A DNA stretch of 39,470 bases from Chitinispirillaceae bacterium (GCA_016930275.1 JAFGHA010000044.1:1-39470); one strand, 5' to 3'; shown: positions 25,316-34,435, counted from the first letter of the stretch. The notes: a model not told the origin generated them from the letters alone. Translations and numbers: made by a program.

Positions 25316-26413
25316 ATGAAAAAGACTCCTTTTTACGAAAAACATATTGCTCTCGGTGCGAAAATGGCCCCTTTCGGCGGGTATGAGATGCCCATTCAAT
25401 ACAAGGGTATCATCGCCGAGCACAACGCCACCCGCGAGAGCGCTACACTGTTCGATACCTGCCACATGGGAGAATTTTCATTTCGCGGGCCGGGGGTAGT
25501 GGAAAGCCTTGAGCGGATTGTCTCGTGTCCGGTCGAAACGATGACGATGGGCCAGTGCCGGTACGGATTTATCTGCAATGAAGCGGGTGGTGTCATTGAC
25601 GATCAGATTCTCTACCGTATCGGTATAGATGAATTTTTCATGGTGGTGAATGCGGCAACCGAGCCGACCGATTACGATTGGATTCTCGACCACCTCGATG
25701 ACGACACCGAGGCGGAAAATCTATCCGAGCAGACGGCAAAAATCGACCTTCAGGGACCGGACTCGCCGGAAATCTGTCGTAAACTACTGGATGAGTCGAT
25801 TCGTGAACTGAAATACTACCGTTTCATACACAACCGGTACCGCGGTGAACAGTTGCTCATGAGCCGGACGGGGTACACGGGGGAAGTCGGATTTGAATTT
25901 TACGGATCGCATGACCTGATCAAACAGCTCTGGGATGACTGCATGAATTGCGGTGCCCAGCCTGCCGGGCTGGGGGCACGCGACACGCTTCGTCTTGAGA
26001 TGGGGTATCCCCTCTACGGTCACGAACTTGATACCGAAATGAATGCCGGATGGAGCGGTTTTGTGCGGGCTCTCGGTGATAAACCGTTCATCGGCTCGGA
26101 TGCCGTTTTCTCGGAGAACGGCAGATCGCGGCGTCTCTGCGCGATTTCTCTGGAAGGCCGCCGGACGGCGCATCCCGGCAATCCTGTTACCGATGCGGCG
26201 GGAACAGTCATCGGGAGACTGACCAGTGCGAGTTTTTCTCCTTCACTCGGTCGGGCGATCGCACTCGGCTATATCGACAGCGACCGGGCCGAAACCGGTT
26301 CGGTCGTGGCAATCAGTACGGAACGGGGAACGCTCGATGGTAACGTGGCGACCATGCCGCTTTATACCGGTGCGACCGGTCGGGCGCCGCTCGAAACTTT
26401 TCTGAAAAATTGA
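25316..26413 (+). CDS. gcvT: Glycine cleavage system T protein (aminomethyltransferase)
   Basis: 365 residues from ATG 25316; the frame is open back to 25256 but the family begins at about K-K-T-P-F-Y-E-K-H. It transfers the methylene carbon from the aminomethyl-lipoyl arm of GcvH to tetrahydrofolate, releasing ammonia. Family motifs: G-G-Y-E-M-P-I-Q-Y, L-F-D-T-C-H-M-G-E-F, S-R-T-G-Y-T-G-E-V-G-F-E and G-A-R-D-T-L-R-L-E-M-G-Y-P-L-Y-G-H-E-L. It is the first gene of gcvT-gcvH-gcvPA-gcvPB. The leader has a -10-like TATACT at 25285-25290 but no clear -35 and no glycine riboswitch that I can recognise. Confidence 0.97.
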   Translation: MKKTPFYEKHIALGAKMAPFGGYEMPIQYKGIIAEHNATRESATLFDTCHMGEFSFRGPGVVESLERIVSCPVETMTMGQCRYGFICNEAGGVIDDQILYRIGIDEFFMVVNAATEPTDYDWILDHLDDDTEAENLSEQTAKIDLQGPDSPEICRKLLDESIRELKYYRFIHNRYRGEQLLMSRTGYTGEVGFEFYGSHDLIKQLWDDCMNCGAQPAGLGARDTLRLEMGYPLYGHELDTEMNAGWSGFVRALGDKPFIGSDAVFSENGRSRRLCAISLEGRRTAHPGNPVTDAAGTVIGRLTSASFSPSLGRAIALGYIDSDRAETGSVVAISTERGTLDGNVATMPLYTGATGRAPLETFLKN

Positions 26414-26450
26414 CTGCATACTTTCTATCTATTACCTCGAGGAGTGTATA

Positions 26451-26828
26451 ATGGACAATCGTCGGTACGCGAAAACTCATGAATGGGTACTTGTCGAAGG
26501 TGCCACCGCCACGGTGGGTATTTCCGATCATGCGCAGGACGCACTGGGTGATATCACGTTTGTCGAGTTGCCGAAAGCGGGAACGGAACTTACCCAGAAC
26601 AAGGAGTGCGGCGTTATCGAGTCGGTCAAGGCTGCGAGCGATCTCTATTCACCGGTCAACGGGAAGGTCATCGAAGTCAACGATGCGCTCGAAACCGCTC
26701 CCGAAGCGATCAACAGCGACCCGTACGGTAACGGCTGGCTTTTCAAGGTGGATCTCGCCGGTGACGGCGGCGTGAGCGCGCTGATGGACGGCGAGGCGTA
26801 CGCGGCGTTTCTGGAGAGTGAAGCGTGA
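26451..26828 (+). CDS. gcvH: Glycine cleavage system H protein
   Basis: 125 residues, GAGGAG at 26439-26444. The small lipoyl carrier shuttles the aminomethyl group between the P and T proteins. The lipoylation site is K60 in E-S-V-K-A-A-S-D-L-Y-S-P. T-H-E-W-V at the N-terminus and the terminal N-S-D-P-Y-G-N-G-W-L-F-K are standard. It overlaps gcvPA by 4 bases (GTGA). Confidence 0.97.
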   Translation: MDNRRYAKTHEWVLVEGATATVGISDHAQDALGDITFVELPKAGTELTQNKECGVIESVKAASDLYSPVNGKVIEVNDALETAPEAINSDPYGNGWLFKVDLAGDGGVSALMDGEAYAAFLESEA

Positions 26829-28162
26829 GCTATATCGCCCATACCGATACACAGCGTGAGGAAATGCTGCGGCAGTGCGGGGTAGCCACCGTTGCGGAGC
26901 TTTTTTCGGCAATCCCCGAGTCGCTCACCCCGTTATCGTTCAATATCCCGGACGGAAAATCCGAATTCGAAGTCATGTCGTTTTTCGAACATCTGGCGCA
27001 GCAGAACTATGTTCACCTCACCAATTTCGTGGGCGGCGGTTTTTACGATCATTTCATTCCCGCCGCCATCGATGCGCTCGCCTCCCGCAGCGAGTTCTAC
27101 ACCGCCTATACACCGTATCAGCCGGAACTCTCGCAGGGAACGCTGCAGGCAATTTACGAATACCAGACGGCAATATGCCGCCTGACGGATCTCGACGTTT
27201 CCAACGCATCGGTATATGACGGCGGTACGGCGCTCTACGAAGCATGCCAGATGGCGATTCACGCCACCGGCCGTCGCCGGGTGGTCATTGACGGAGGGGT
27301 CAACCCGATCTATCGGAAGATGCTTTACTCCTACACCGCCAATCTCTCGATTGAATTCGAGGAGATCGCTGTTTCGCACGGTCGGAGCGACCGTGAAGCG
27401 GTGTTCGAAACGCTTGACGGTTCCACTGCCGCGGTGATTCTGCAGAACCCCAATTTCTTCGGTGCGGTCGATGATCACAGCGATATCGTTAAAAAATGTC
27501 ACGAGCACGGCATTATAGCGATCCAGTCGGTGTACCCGATCGCGATGTCGGTACTGAAAACTCCCGGAGAACAGGGCTTTGATATCGCCACCGGCGAGGG
27601 ACAGTCGCTGGGGATACCGCTTTCATTCGGTGGTCCGTATCTTGGATTCATGGCGGCCCGTAAGGAGCTGGTGCGTAAAATGCCGGGCCGGATGGTCGCC
27701 CGGACGGTGGATACCTCCGGCAGGGAAGGGTTCGTCCTTTCTCTGCAGGCGCGGGAACAGCATATCCGGCGCGAGAAGGCGACTTCGAATATCTGTTCCA
27801 ATCAGGCACTGTGCGCTTTGCGTGCGCATATGTATATGAGTCTGGTCGGAAAAGAGGGGCTCAGGGAAGTGGCATCCCTCTGTGTGAACAAGGCACATTA
27901 CGCCCGCAAACGTATCGCCGCCATTCCCGGTGTGGCGGTGATGGACAAATCTCCCACCTTCAATGAATTTACCGTACGGCTTCCGATTGACGCCGGAGAG
28001 TGTGTCGGCAGAATGGTCGACCACGGTATCGCCGCGGGATTTCCGCTCGGCAGGTACTATCCGGGAATGGAGAATTACCTTCTCGTCGCGGTAACCGAAA
28101 AAAGAACGAAATTCGAGATTGGGCAGCTTGCCGAAACCATGGAGCGTGTCGTATGTCAGTAA
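26825..28162 (+). CDS. gcvPA: Glycine dehydrogenase (decarboxylating) subunit 1
   Basis: 445 residues starting at GTG 26825, overlapping gcvH by four bases. It is the N-terminal half of the two-subunit P protein and helps build the PLP-dependent glycine decarboxylase active site with GcvPB. Motifs: N-F-V-G-G-G-F-Y-D-H, Y-T-P-Y-Q-P-E-L-S-Q-G-T-L-Q, F-G-G-P-Y-L-G-F-M-A, and R-R-E-K-A-T-S-N-I-C-S-N-Q-A-L. The stop overlaps gcvPB by 10 bases, which favours equal synthesis of the two subunits. Confidence 0.97.
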   Translation: MSYIAHTDTQREEMLRQCGVATVAELFSAIPESLTPLSFNIPDGKSEFEVMSFFEHLAQQNYVHLTNFVGGGFYDHFIPAAIDALASRSEFYTAYTPYQPELSQGTLQAIYEYQTAICRLTDLDVSNASVYDGGTALYEACQMAIHATGRRRVVIDGGVNPIYRKMLYSYTANLSIEFEEIAVSHGRSDREAVFETLDGSTAAVILQNPNFFGAVDDHSDIVKKCHEHGIIAIQSVYPIAMSVLKTPGEQGFDIATGEGQSLGIPLSFGGPYLGFMAARKELVRKMPGRMVARTVDTSGREGFVLSLQAREQHIRREKATSNICSNQALCALRAHMYMSLVGKEGLREVASLCVNKAHYARKRIAAIPGVAVMDKSPTFNEFTVRLPIDAGECVGRMVDHGIAAGFPLGRYYPGMENYLLVAVTEKRTKFEIGQLAETMERVVCQ

Positions 28163-29601
28163 TCTACGGTAAATCGGTTCCCGGGCGGAAAGGAGTATCG
28201 CTGCCGTCGTGCGACGTGCCGGAAGACCACTCCATCCCGGAACATTTCAGGCGGACTACCGAACTTCGTCTCGGTGAACTCTCCGAACTCGACGTGGTCC
28301 GGCACTTCACCGGATTATCGCGAAGGAATTTCGGGCTCGATACCAACTTCTATCCGCTCGGTTCCTGTACCATGAAGTACAATCCCAAAGTGACCGAAAA
28401 GATCTCGGTACTCGAAGGCTTCAGCGCGTTGCATCCACTGCTGCCGCAGTTGCGTCGGTGTGGCATGCTCACGCAGGGAGCGCTCGCGGTGGTGTATGAG
28501 CTCGAGCAACTGCTCTGTGAGATCACCGGAATGGATGCGTTCACTACTCATCCGATGGCCGGAGCGCATGGCGAACTGACCGGGATGATGCTTATTGCCG
28601 CCTATCACAAAGACAAAGGCAACCGGCGGACCGAGGTGCTTATTCCCGACGAGGCGCACGGTACCAATCCGTCGAGCGCGGCAATTGCCGGCTACGATAT
28701 CGTGACGATTCCCACCGGTGACGATGGAATGCTCGATATCGATTCCCTCAAGTCGAAATTGAGTGAAAAAACTGCGGCGATCATGCTGACCAATCCCAAC
28801 ACGTTGGGTCTTTTCAACTCCAGGATCGAAAAAGTCGCCGCTCTGGCGCATAAATTCGATGCCCAGCTTTATTACGATGGGGCGAACCTCAATGCCATTC
28901 TGGGAAAATTCCGTCCCGGGGATGCGCAGTTCGACGTAATGCATGTGAATCTGCATAAAACGTTTGCAACTCCGCATGGCGGTGGGGGGCCGGGGGCCGG
29001 TCCGGTGGGAGTCAAAAAGCATCTCTCCCCGTTTCTTCCGGTTTCCCGCATTGCAAAACGTACCGACGGGACGTATGCACTCGATTATGATTTCCCGAAA
29101 TCGATCGGCTACATCGCACCGTTTTACGGAAACTTTGCGGTTTGTCTGCGTGCGTATGCATATATCCTTCTTCAGGGAAAACAGGGGCTTATCGATGTCA
29201 GTGAGCATGCGGTACTCAATGCCAATTACGTGCTATCTTCTCTGAAGGATCATTTTCATGCTCCGTATCCTGACGGGTGTATGCATGAATGTGTCCTGAG
29301 TACGAGAAAGCAGCTGCCGGGCGGTATTCATGCCATAGATATCGCAAAAGGGCTTATTGATCGCGGTTTTCATCCTCCAACGGTCTATTTTCCACTGATC
29401 GTGAAGGAGGCGATCATGATCGAACCGACCGAGACCGAAAGCAAGGAGACGCTTGATGATTTCATCGCGGCGATGAAAGAGGTCGCTTCGGTTGCCGAAG
29501 AGAGCCCTGATTCACTGAAAAAAGCACCGGTTTCCACTCCGGTCGGCAGATTGGACGAAACAAAAGCGGCGCGAGAAATGGATTTTAGTTATATTGAGTA
29601 A
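28153..29601 (+). CDS. gcvPB: Glycine dehydrogenase (decarboxylating) subunit 2
   Basis: 482 residues from ATG 28153; the frame is open further upstream inside gcvPA, but the family starts near this Met. The PLP-binding subunit decarboxylates glycine and passes the aminomethyl group to GcvH. The PLP lysine is K269 in H-V-N-L-H-K-T-F-A-T-P-H-G-G-G-G-P-G; other motifs are F-Y-P-L-G-S-C-T-M-K-Y-N-P-K and D-E-A-H-G-T-N-P-S-S-A. It completes the operon; no lipoamide dehydrogenase is encoded here. No clear terminator follows. Confidence 0.97.
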   Translation: MSVIYGKSVPGRKGVSLPSCDVPEDHSIPEHFRRTTELRLGELSELDVVRHFTGLSRRNFGLDTNFYPLGSCTMKYNPKVTEKISVLEGFSALHPLLPQLRRCGMLTQGALAVVYELEQLLCEITGMDAFTTHPMAGAHGELTGMMLIAAYHKDKGNRRTEVLIPDEAHGTNPSSAAIAGYDIVTIPTGDDGMLDIDSLKSKLSEKTAAIMLTNPNTLGLFNSRIEKVAALAHKFDAQLYYDGANLNAILGKFRPGDAQFDVMHVNLHKTFATPHGGGGPGAGPVGVKKHLSPFLPVSRIAKRTDGTYALDYDFPKSIGYIAPFYGNFAVCLRAYAYILLQGKQGLIDVSEHAVLNANYVLSSLKDHFHAPYPDGCMHECVLSTRKQLPGGIHAIDIAKGLIDRGFHPPTVYFPLIVKEAIMIEPTETESKETLDDFIAAMKEVASVAEESPDSLKKAPVSTPVGRLDETKAAREMDFSYIE

Positions 29602-29640
29602 TAATTGAAAGTTGCACCAAAATAAGGACAACTATTGCTG

Positions 29641-29669
29641 TTGCTTTCAGGAACAAAATTTATTATACT
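29641..29669 (+). promoter_or_regulatory. Possible sigma-70 promoter
   Basis: TTGCTT (29641-29646), 17-base spacer, TATACT (29664-29669). The -35 is weak. It lies about 60 bases before the SH3-domain gene. Confidence 0.4.
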
Positions 29670-29730
29670 ATGATTGTAGAGTTGCCTGTGGAACGAATGT
29701 TGCAGGCTTTAATTTAAAAGGAGCTTTTTT

Positions 29731-30174
29731 ATGCGTTTAAGCAAAATGTTGGTAGTTTTGACCATTTCTGCAGCATTTTTTGTTCTTTTCGCAGCCGAAA
29801 AATTCGTCACTCCCACAAAAGACGGTATTGGACTTTATAAAAATGAGACCCGCGAAGTGTACGAAGAACCGATCATGAAGGTGGGTACTACCGATCGTCT
29901 TACCGTTCTCAAGAAAAAAGGTCGTCATTATCAGGTGAAAACTCCCAGTGGAGAGACCGGATGGATTGAATCCCGTCTTGTGGTCGCCACCGGAAAAAGT
30001 AAAACTTTCGTGTTTGATAATGCCGATGTTATCGGATACCTCGACAATCCGACACCGGTGTACATTATCGATACCGATGATCCGAATGCCGACCCGATCA
30101 ACCTCAACCGTTCCTTCAAAGACGCGCTTCGCGAGAACGTCGATAAAGAGACGGTTGAACGGCAGATCAAATAG
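29731..30174 (+). CDS. Exported bacterial SH3-domain protein
   Basis: 147 residues with AAAAGGAG at 29716-29723. The N-terminus is a signal peptide or anchor (L-S-K-M-L-V-V-L-T-I-S-A-A-F-F-V-L-F-A-A). Residues about 38-85 form an SH3-like beta barrel (V-G-T-T-D-R-L-T-V-L-K-K-K-G-R-H-Y-Q-V-K ... G-E-T-G-W-I-E), the type that binds peptidoglycan or other wall ligands. The acidic tail has no recognised domain. It is a single-gene unit between a promoter-like site and a strong terminator. Confidence 0.83.
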   Translation: MRLSKMLVVLTISAAFFVLFAAEKFVTPTKDGIGLYKNETREVYEEPIMKVGTTDRLTVLKKKGRHYQVKTPSGETGWIESRLVVATGKSKTFVFDNADVIGYLDNPTPVYIIDTDDPNADPINLNRSFKDALRENVDKETVERQIK

Positions 30175-30205
30175 TAATCTGACAGTAATTTGACACTATG
30201 AAGAG

Positions 30206-30231
30206 CCGCTCCGCTGGAGCGGTTTTTTTTT
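30206..30231 (+). terminator. Rho-independent terminator
   Basis: Stem ccgctcc / ggagcgg, 3-base loop, nine-T tract, about 30 bases after the SH3-domain gene. Confidence 0.92.
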
Positions 30232-30390
30232 ACTATCCCGTGACGCTGGTACGAGAAATGGAAACAATCAAGTGTCACCTGCATTTCAATGCAGGATCAG
30301 TTACCTATCCGACATTCAATACAAACACACATTTCCGGAATCACCGCTACTCAGACTAAAATATGAAATATAGTATAGGAGGTCCATACC

Positions 30391-30675
30391 ATGAAACTTA
30401 GCGAATCAGTTCAACCGATCAGTCAGGTGAAGGCCCATATGTCGGAAATTGTGGAGGGCATTGCAAAGACCCATAAGAAAGTGATCATCACCCACAATGG
30501 AGAGGCACGGGCGGTTCTGCAGGATATTGAAAGTTATGAGGAGATGCAGGAGAGTCTGGCCATGCTCAAGCTTCTTGCCATGAGTACGAAAAGTATGCTT
30601 GAAGGCAAGGGAAAGCCGGAGAAAGAGGCTTTCAACGGAATCAGGCATCGGGTTGCGGCATCGGGTCAATCATGA
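30391..30675 (+). CDS. Phd/YefM-family antitoxin
   Basis: 94 residues, AGGAGG at 30377-30382. The N-terminal DNA-binding part has the family pattern V-Q-P-I-S-Q-V-K-A-H-M-S-E-I and V-I-I-T-H-N-G-E-A-R-A-V-L; the C-terminal helix (E-E-M-Q-E-S-L-A-M-L-K-L-L) would wrap the toxin. The stop overlaps the ATG of the toxin reading frame (ATGA at 30672). The toxin is broken, so this antitoxin is an orphan that may only repress its own promoter or neutralise relatives in trans. Confidence 0.93.
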   Translation: MKLSESVQPISQVKAHMSEIVEGIAKTHKKVIITHNGEARAVLQDIESYEEMQESLAMLKLLAMSTKSMLEGKGKPEKEAFNGIRHRVAASGQS

Positions 30676-31024
30676 AATATGAGGTGCTGATGCTTCCCGA
30701 AGCGGAAGGTGATCCGGTTGCCATCTATCGCTATGTCGCCGAGCATGACTCTGTCGGGCCGAGCATGACTCTGTCGGGAAAGCCGAAAAGCTGCTTGCCG
30801 TGCTGGAACAGAAATGCTCTGCCCTGAAGGGTAATCCTGAACGGAGTCACGGCGTACCCGAACTTCGGCGCATTTAGGTTACCGGGTTCAGGGCGATGTA
30901 TTACAAGCCGTATCGCATTATCTATCAGATAGTCGACGATAAAGTGTACATTCACGCGGTACTCGACGGAAGGCGGGAGTTGCAGGAATCACTGGAAAAG
31001 AGATTGATGCTTTTTGACGGGTGA
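30672..31024 (+). pseudogene. RelE/ParE-family toxin, inactivated by a 20-bp duplication and an amber codon
   Basis: From the ATG overlapping the antitoxin stop, the frame reads as a RelE/ParE-like toxin (M-K-Y-E-V-L-M-L-P-E-A-E-G-D) for 29 codons. A 20-bp tandem duplication at 30739-30778 then shifts the frame. Removing one copy restores the frame (K-A-E-K-L-L-A-V-L-E-Q ... P-E-L-R-R-I) up to an in-frame TAG at 30875-30877, after which toxin sequence resumes (V-T-G-F-R-A-M-Y-Y-K-P-Y-R-I-I-Y-Q-I-V) to the true stop at 31022-31024. Two independent lesions mean this is a dead mRNA-interferase or gyrase-type toxin of about 110 residues. The second lesion shows decay is not just a sequencing slip. 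Confidence 0.88.
30739..30778 (+). repeat. Perfect 20-bp tandem duplication inside the toxin gene
   Basis: ccgagcatgactctgtcggg occurs twice back to back. Because 20 is not a multiple of three it frameshifts the toxin. Confidence 0.97.
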
Positions 31025-31150
31025 TAAGTAACTGTTGGGTAATTGTGTATGTTCCGGTTCAAGCAGGACGTTTACCCCATAACGGTACCAATGAGGCACA
31101 AATCAACCCCGACTGCGATATACTACCCCTAACGATGATCTGATCAAACG

Positions 31151-31861
31151 CTATTTATAACAGACAAAAACATCCTCATTCCTGTCGAGACTGTAGCGTT
31201 CAAGGTCATCCGCCCAGTTATCAGCAAAAGGATTGTCCCGAACGACTCTGAATCCAATACTCGAAAGCTTGTCAAAATAGTCAACGCCATACAATCGCAG
31301 GTGGTCGGTCTGTCCGAATACGATTTTGCGTTCTTTTCGTCCGGTAATGGTTTCATCTTCAAGAGTTTTTTCCAGATCAAGGGCCAGGGGAACCTGGAGT
31401 ACCGCGAAACCACCCGGTTTCAGGACGCGAAAAATCTCTCGCATGGCCGTTGCATCGTCGGGGACATGTTCAAGCACATGGTTGCAGACAATTACATCGA
31501 AACTGTTCTCATCAAAGGTCATTTTTGAAACGTCAACCTTAACGGCATTGAAAGGAGAGAAACACTCCGGTGTAAGGGCGCCGCACGTGTATTCAACTGT
31601 CGGTATACTCTGCAGTTCCCGGGCGAGAAGCATGTTGGGAGATATGTGCAGAAGCCTGGTTTTATTCCGGTAGATATCGGTTCGAAGCTTGAAAAAAAGA
31701 TAGAGCAGTCGTGTCCGGTCCGTTGACTGGCAATGAGGGCATTTGACATTCTTTTTATAGCCGCCTCCGGCTACTGTATACTTTTTAAAAACAGGTGATT
31801 TGACACCTTCATGCATGAACTTACGGTAACTTTTACCACAGAATGCGTAAAATTGTCCCAT
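31151..31861 (-). pseudogene. SAM-dependent methyltransferase, main fragment, N-terminus cut off by the IS21-like element
   Basis: The fragment encodes a class I methyltransferase: a degenerate motif I L-L-H-I-S-P-N-M-L-L-A-R-E, F-D-V-I-V-C-N-H-V-L-E-H-V-P-D-D and L-K-P-G-G-F-A-V-L-Q. It is preceded by a zinc-ribbon half (K-C-P-H-C). Native codons end at 31843; beyond that the frame enters IS DNA, where ATG 31861 or GTG 31891 could serve as a start. Joining it to the piece at 34540-34617 through the target duplication restores N-K-Y-T-C-M-F-C-G-K-S-Y-R-K-F, with the missing C-x-x-C. The intact gene would be 254 residues. The original start (minus-strand 34617) has AAAGGA before it. Substrate unknown. 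Translation from within the IS might still give a nearly complete catalytic domain. Confidence 0.88.
31838..31843. repeat. Left target-site duplication of the IS
   Basis: acagaa, identical to 34540-34545, immediately outside the IS terminus that begins TGCG. Confidence 0.85.
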
Positions 31862-31937
31862 CCGGCACCTGAGAATTTTTTCATTCGGCACCCTAAAATT
31901 TCATAGTCCGGCACCTGCGGATTGTCTGATTCGGCAC
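31861..31937 (+). repeat. Subterminal direct repeats at the IS left end
   Basis: Two 31-base units (31861-31891 and 31907-31937), 46 bases apart start to start, share tccggcacctg at their heads and attcggcac at their ends. A related inverted unit is at the right end (about 34492-34523). IS21-family ends carry such multiple transposase-binding repeats. Confidence 0.8.
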
Positions 31938-32067
31938 TTTTTCTGTTGAAACGATTCTGGGGTGCCGAACGGTGCGATTTTGTTATCCACACTACAAATA
32001 GCGACGCGTTAACCATTCACCAAAGCATATTCTCTCCTTTTTCATCACCAGAAACAGGAGAGTAAAA

Positions 32068-33627
32068 ATGCCGGAAAGGAAGACTATGCGTCGCATCAAG
32101 GAGTGCCTTCGTCTTTACTTCGAACTAAAAGTGAGCCAGGCAGCCATCGCACGGGCATCGCAGATTGCCCGCTCAACCGTCGGGGACTACATTGAGAGAG
32201 CCCGAAAATGCGGTAAACCATGGGCTGATTTGAATGCCATGAATGAGGAGCAGATGGAGACGCTGCTCTTTACCGGATTACAGCAGAAAACTGATGAGCA
32301 AAGGCCGCTGCCGGATTGGAACGAGGTTCACAAAGATTTGCATTCAAAATCCTACATAACCTTGCGGGTACTCTGGGAGGAGTACATCAAAACGCATCCC
32401 GACGGGTACTCCTATCCACGCTGCATTGTCTTGTATCGGCAGTGGGCACAGCGACTAAAAGTGTACATGCGCCAACGCCACATCGGCGGGGAAAAGCTCT
32501 TCGTTGATTATTCCGGTAAAAAACCGAAGATCCGTGATTTCCGTACCGGTGAAGAACGGGAAGCGGAGCTGCTGGTAATGGCTTGGGGCGCATCGCAGTA
32601 CACCTATGCTGAAGCGCAGGAGAGTCAACAGCTTCCCTGCTGGATTATGGGCCACCGCCGGGGATACGAATACTTCGGATGTGCACCTCATATCGAGGTG
32701 GACGACAACCTTAAAAGCGCAGTAACCAAGGCGTGCCGGTATGATCCTGATGTCAACCTCACCTTCACGGAGTTCGCTACGCATTACGGTGTAGCCGTTA
32801 TTCCTGCACGCCCCCGAAAACCCAAAGATAAACCGAAAGCCGAAAATGCCGTACTTCTTGTTCAGCGATGGATACTGGCATGTTTACGCCACCGCGTATT
32901 CTACTCGTTAGCAGAACTCAACAGGGCGATTATTGAGCTCCTTGAGGTCTTCAACGATAAACAGATGCAACGCCTGCCGAAAAGCCGCCGTCAACTTTTC
33001 GAAGAACTCGACAAACCCAATGCCCTGCCGCTTCCGGCAGAGCCCTTTGTATACCGCGAATGGTCATTTCCCACCGTTGCGTTCGACTACCACATCGAAG
33101 TCGATCACCACTTTTACAGCGTACCGTGGACACTGGCCAAACAGAAAGTGTCTGTCCGCACTACGGAGAATGCCGTTGAAGTCTTTCACCATCAGGACCG
33201 GGTCGCGTTACATGAACGTAGCCGTGCCGAATATCAGTACACGACGCTTACCGAGCATATGCCACCCGCGCACCAGAAGTATGCCGAGTGGACGCCTGCC
33301 AGAATTTTCAAATGGGCGCAAGAAATAGGACCGGCAACTCATAAACTGATCGAGAAAGTGATCAAGACAAAATTCCACCCGCAGCAGGGCTTTCGACCGT
33401 CAATGGGCATTTTACGTCTGGGAAAAACGTATGGCAATGACCGTCTTGAGGCCGCAGCAGTAATATCCCTCACCTTCGGTTTTGTGCGCGTTCAGCAGAT
33501 AACGGATCTGCTCAGGAACGGTAGGGACAAGCAGGCAAAACAGGGCCCGACGGTGACGGTTGAGAATCGGGAGAATATACGCGGCCGCAGCTACTACACC
33601 GAACAGCAGACCACACTTCCCTTATAA
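32068..33627 (+). CDS. istA: IS21-family transposase IstA
   Basis: 519 residues, AGGAG at 32056-32060. An N-terminal helix-turn-helix (residues about 20-45, V-S-Q-A-A-I-A-R-A-S-Q-I-A-R-S-T-V) binds the ends. The retroviral-integrase-like core has the DDE triad: D147 in L-F-V-D-Y-S-G, D213 in V-D-D-N-L-K-S-A-V and E259 in K-P-K-A-E-N-A-V. The C-terminal part is the usual IstA beta-rich region. The enzyme cuts and joins the element ends. All catalytic residues are present and the frame is intact. Confidence 0.95.
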   Translation: MPERKTMRRIKECLRLYFELKVSQAAIARASQIARSTVGDYIERARKCGKPWADLNAMNEEQMETLLFTGLQQKTDEQRPLPDWNEVHKDLHSKSYITLRVLWEEYIKTHPDGYSYPRCIVLYRQWAQRLKVYMRQRHIGGEKLFVDYSGKKPKIRDFRTGEEREAELLVMAWGASQYTYAEAQESQQLPCWIMGHRRGYEYFGCAPHIEVDDNLKSAVTKACRYDPDVNLTFTEFATHYGVAVIPARPRKPKDKPKAENAVLLVQRWILACLRHRVFYSLAELNRAIIELLEVFNDKQMQRLPKSRRQLFEELDKPNALPLPAEPFVYREWSFPTVAFDYHIEVDHHFYSVPWTLAKQKVSVRTTENAVEVFHHQDRVALHERSRAEYQYTTLTEHMPPAHQKYAEWTPARIFKWAQEIGPATHKLIEKVIKTKFHPQQGFRPSMGILRLGKTYGNDRLEAAAVISLTFGFVRVQQITDLLRNGRDKQAKQGPTVTVENRENIRGRSYYTEQQTTLPL

Positions 33628-33712
33628 CAACATGCTGCATAAACCAACAAAAGTACCGGTGGAAATCGCACACCGACACACCGGGACTTCACAAATTGAA
33701 AGGTTTACCATA

Positions 33713-34435
33713 ATGATAAAAGCAACCATAGAAAAACTTGTCGATATGAAGCTCTTTGCCATGGCGCAGAAGGCTGAAGAACTTGCAGCGAGTCCCGCTG
33801 CCGCAAACCTCGGCCCAATGGAACATCTGTCGTTTTGTGTTGATGCGGAATACGACAAGCGCAGATCCACCCGATTGACCAGGCTGCTTAGAGATGCCAG
33901 AATCAAACTCTCCTCAGCCTGCGTTGAAGAGATAGATTTCAAGCACCACCGCAATCTCACCAAGGATGCTATGGCCGATATACTTTCCGGAACTGCACTG
34001 GAACACAAGGTCAATATCCTCATCAGCGGGCCTACCGGTGTGGGAAAGAGCTATCTGGCATGCGCTATTGCCAATCTGGCGTGCAGAAAAAATCTCACCA
34101 CCAATTACTTCAGGGTATCCCGCTTCCTCGAACACATGGCTGCACAGAAAGCGTTAGGACACTACCTCAAAGCTATAGATAAAATCGGGGCCGTCAAACT
34201 GCTTGTACTCGATGACTTTGGTCCGGATGTGATGACTGCCGAACAGAGGAACATCTTTATGGAAATCATTGAGGAACGGTATTTATGCTGGCCTACCATT
34301 ATCGCCAGCCAGCTTCCCTTCGAACAGTGGTATGATGTCTTCGGCGATCAGACCACCGCCGATGCAATCTGCGACCGGATATTCCATAATGCCAGAAAAA
34401 TTCAGCTAAAGGGGGAATCCATGCGTAAAAAGTAA
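33713..34435 (+). CDS. istB: IS21-family helper ATPase IstB
   Basis: 240 residues from ATG 33713, 85 bases after istA; the frame is open further upstream over the istA end, but IstB proteins begin at about I-K-A-T-I-E-K-L. It is a DnaC-like AAA+ ATPase that directs IstA to target DNA. Walker A is G-P-T-G-V-G-K-S (106-113), Walker B L-L-V-L-D-D-F-G (163-170), and the C-terminus has the A-I-C-D-R-I-F-H-N-A block. Frame and motifs are intact. Confidence 0.95.
   Translation: MIKATIEKLVDMKLFAMAQKAEELAASPAAANLGPMEHLSFCVDAEYDKRRSTRLTRLLRDARIKLSSACVEEIDFKHHRNLTKDAMADILSGTALEHKVNILISGPTGVGKSYLACAIANLACRKNLTTNYFRVSRFLEHMAAQKALGHYLKAIDKIGAVKLLVLDDFGPDVMTAEQRNIFMEIIEERYLCWPTIIASQLPFEQWYDVFGDQTTADAICDRIFHNARKIQLKGESMRKK

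Noticed and set aside
28315..29208. Long antisense open frame inside gcvPB
   Set aside because: Shadow of a conserved gene in GC-rich DNA.
30739..30778. Short tandem repeat as a CRISPR-like unit
   Set aside because: Only two back-to-back copies with no spacer, inside a toxin reading frame; it is a simple duplication.
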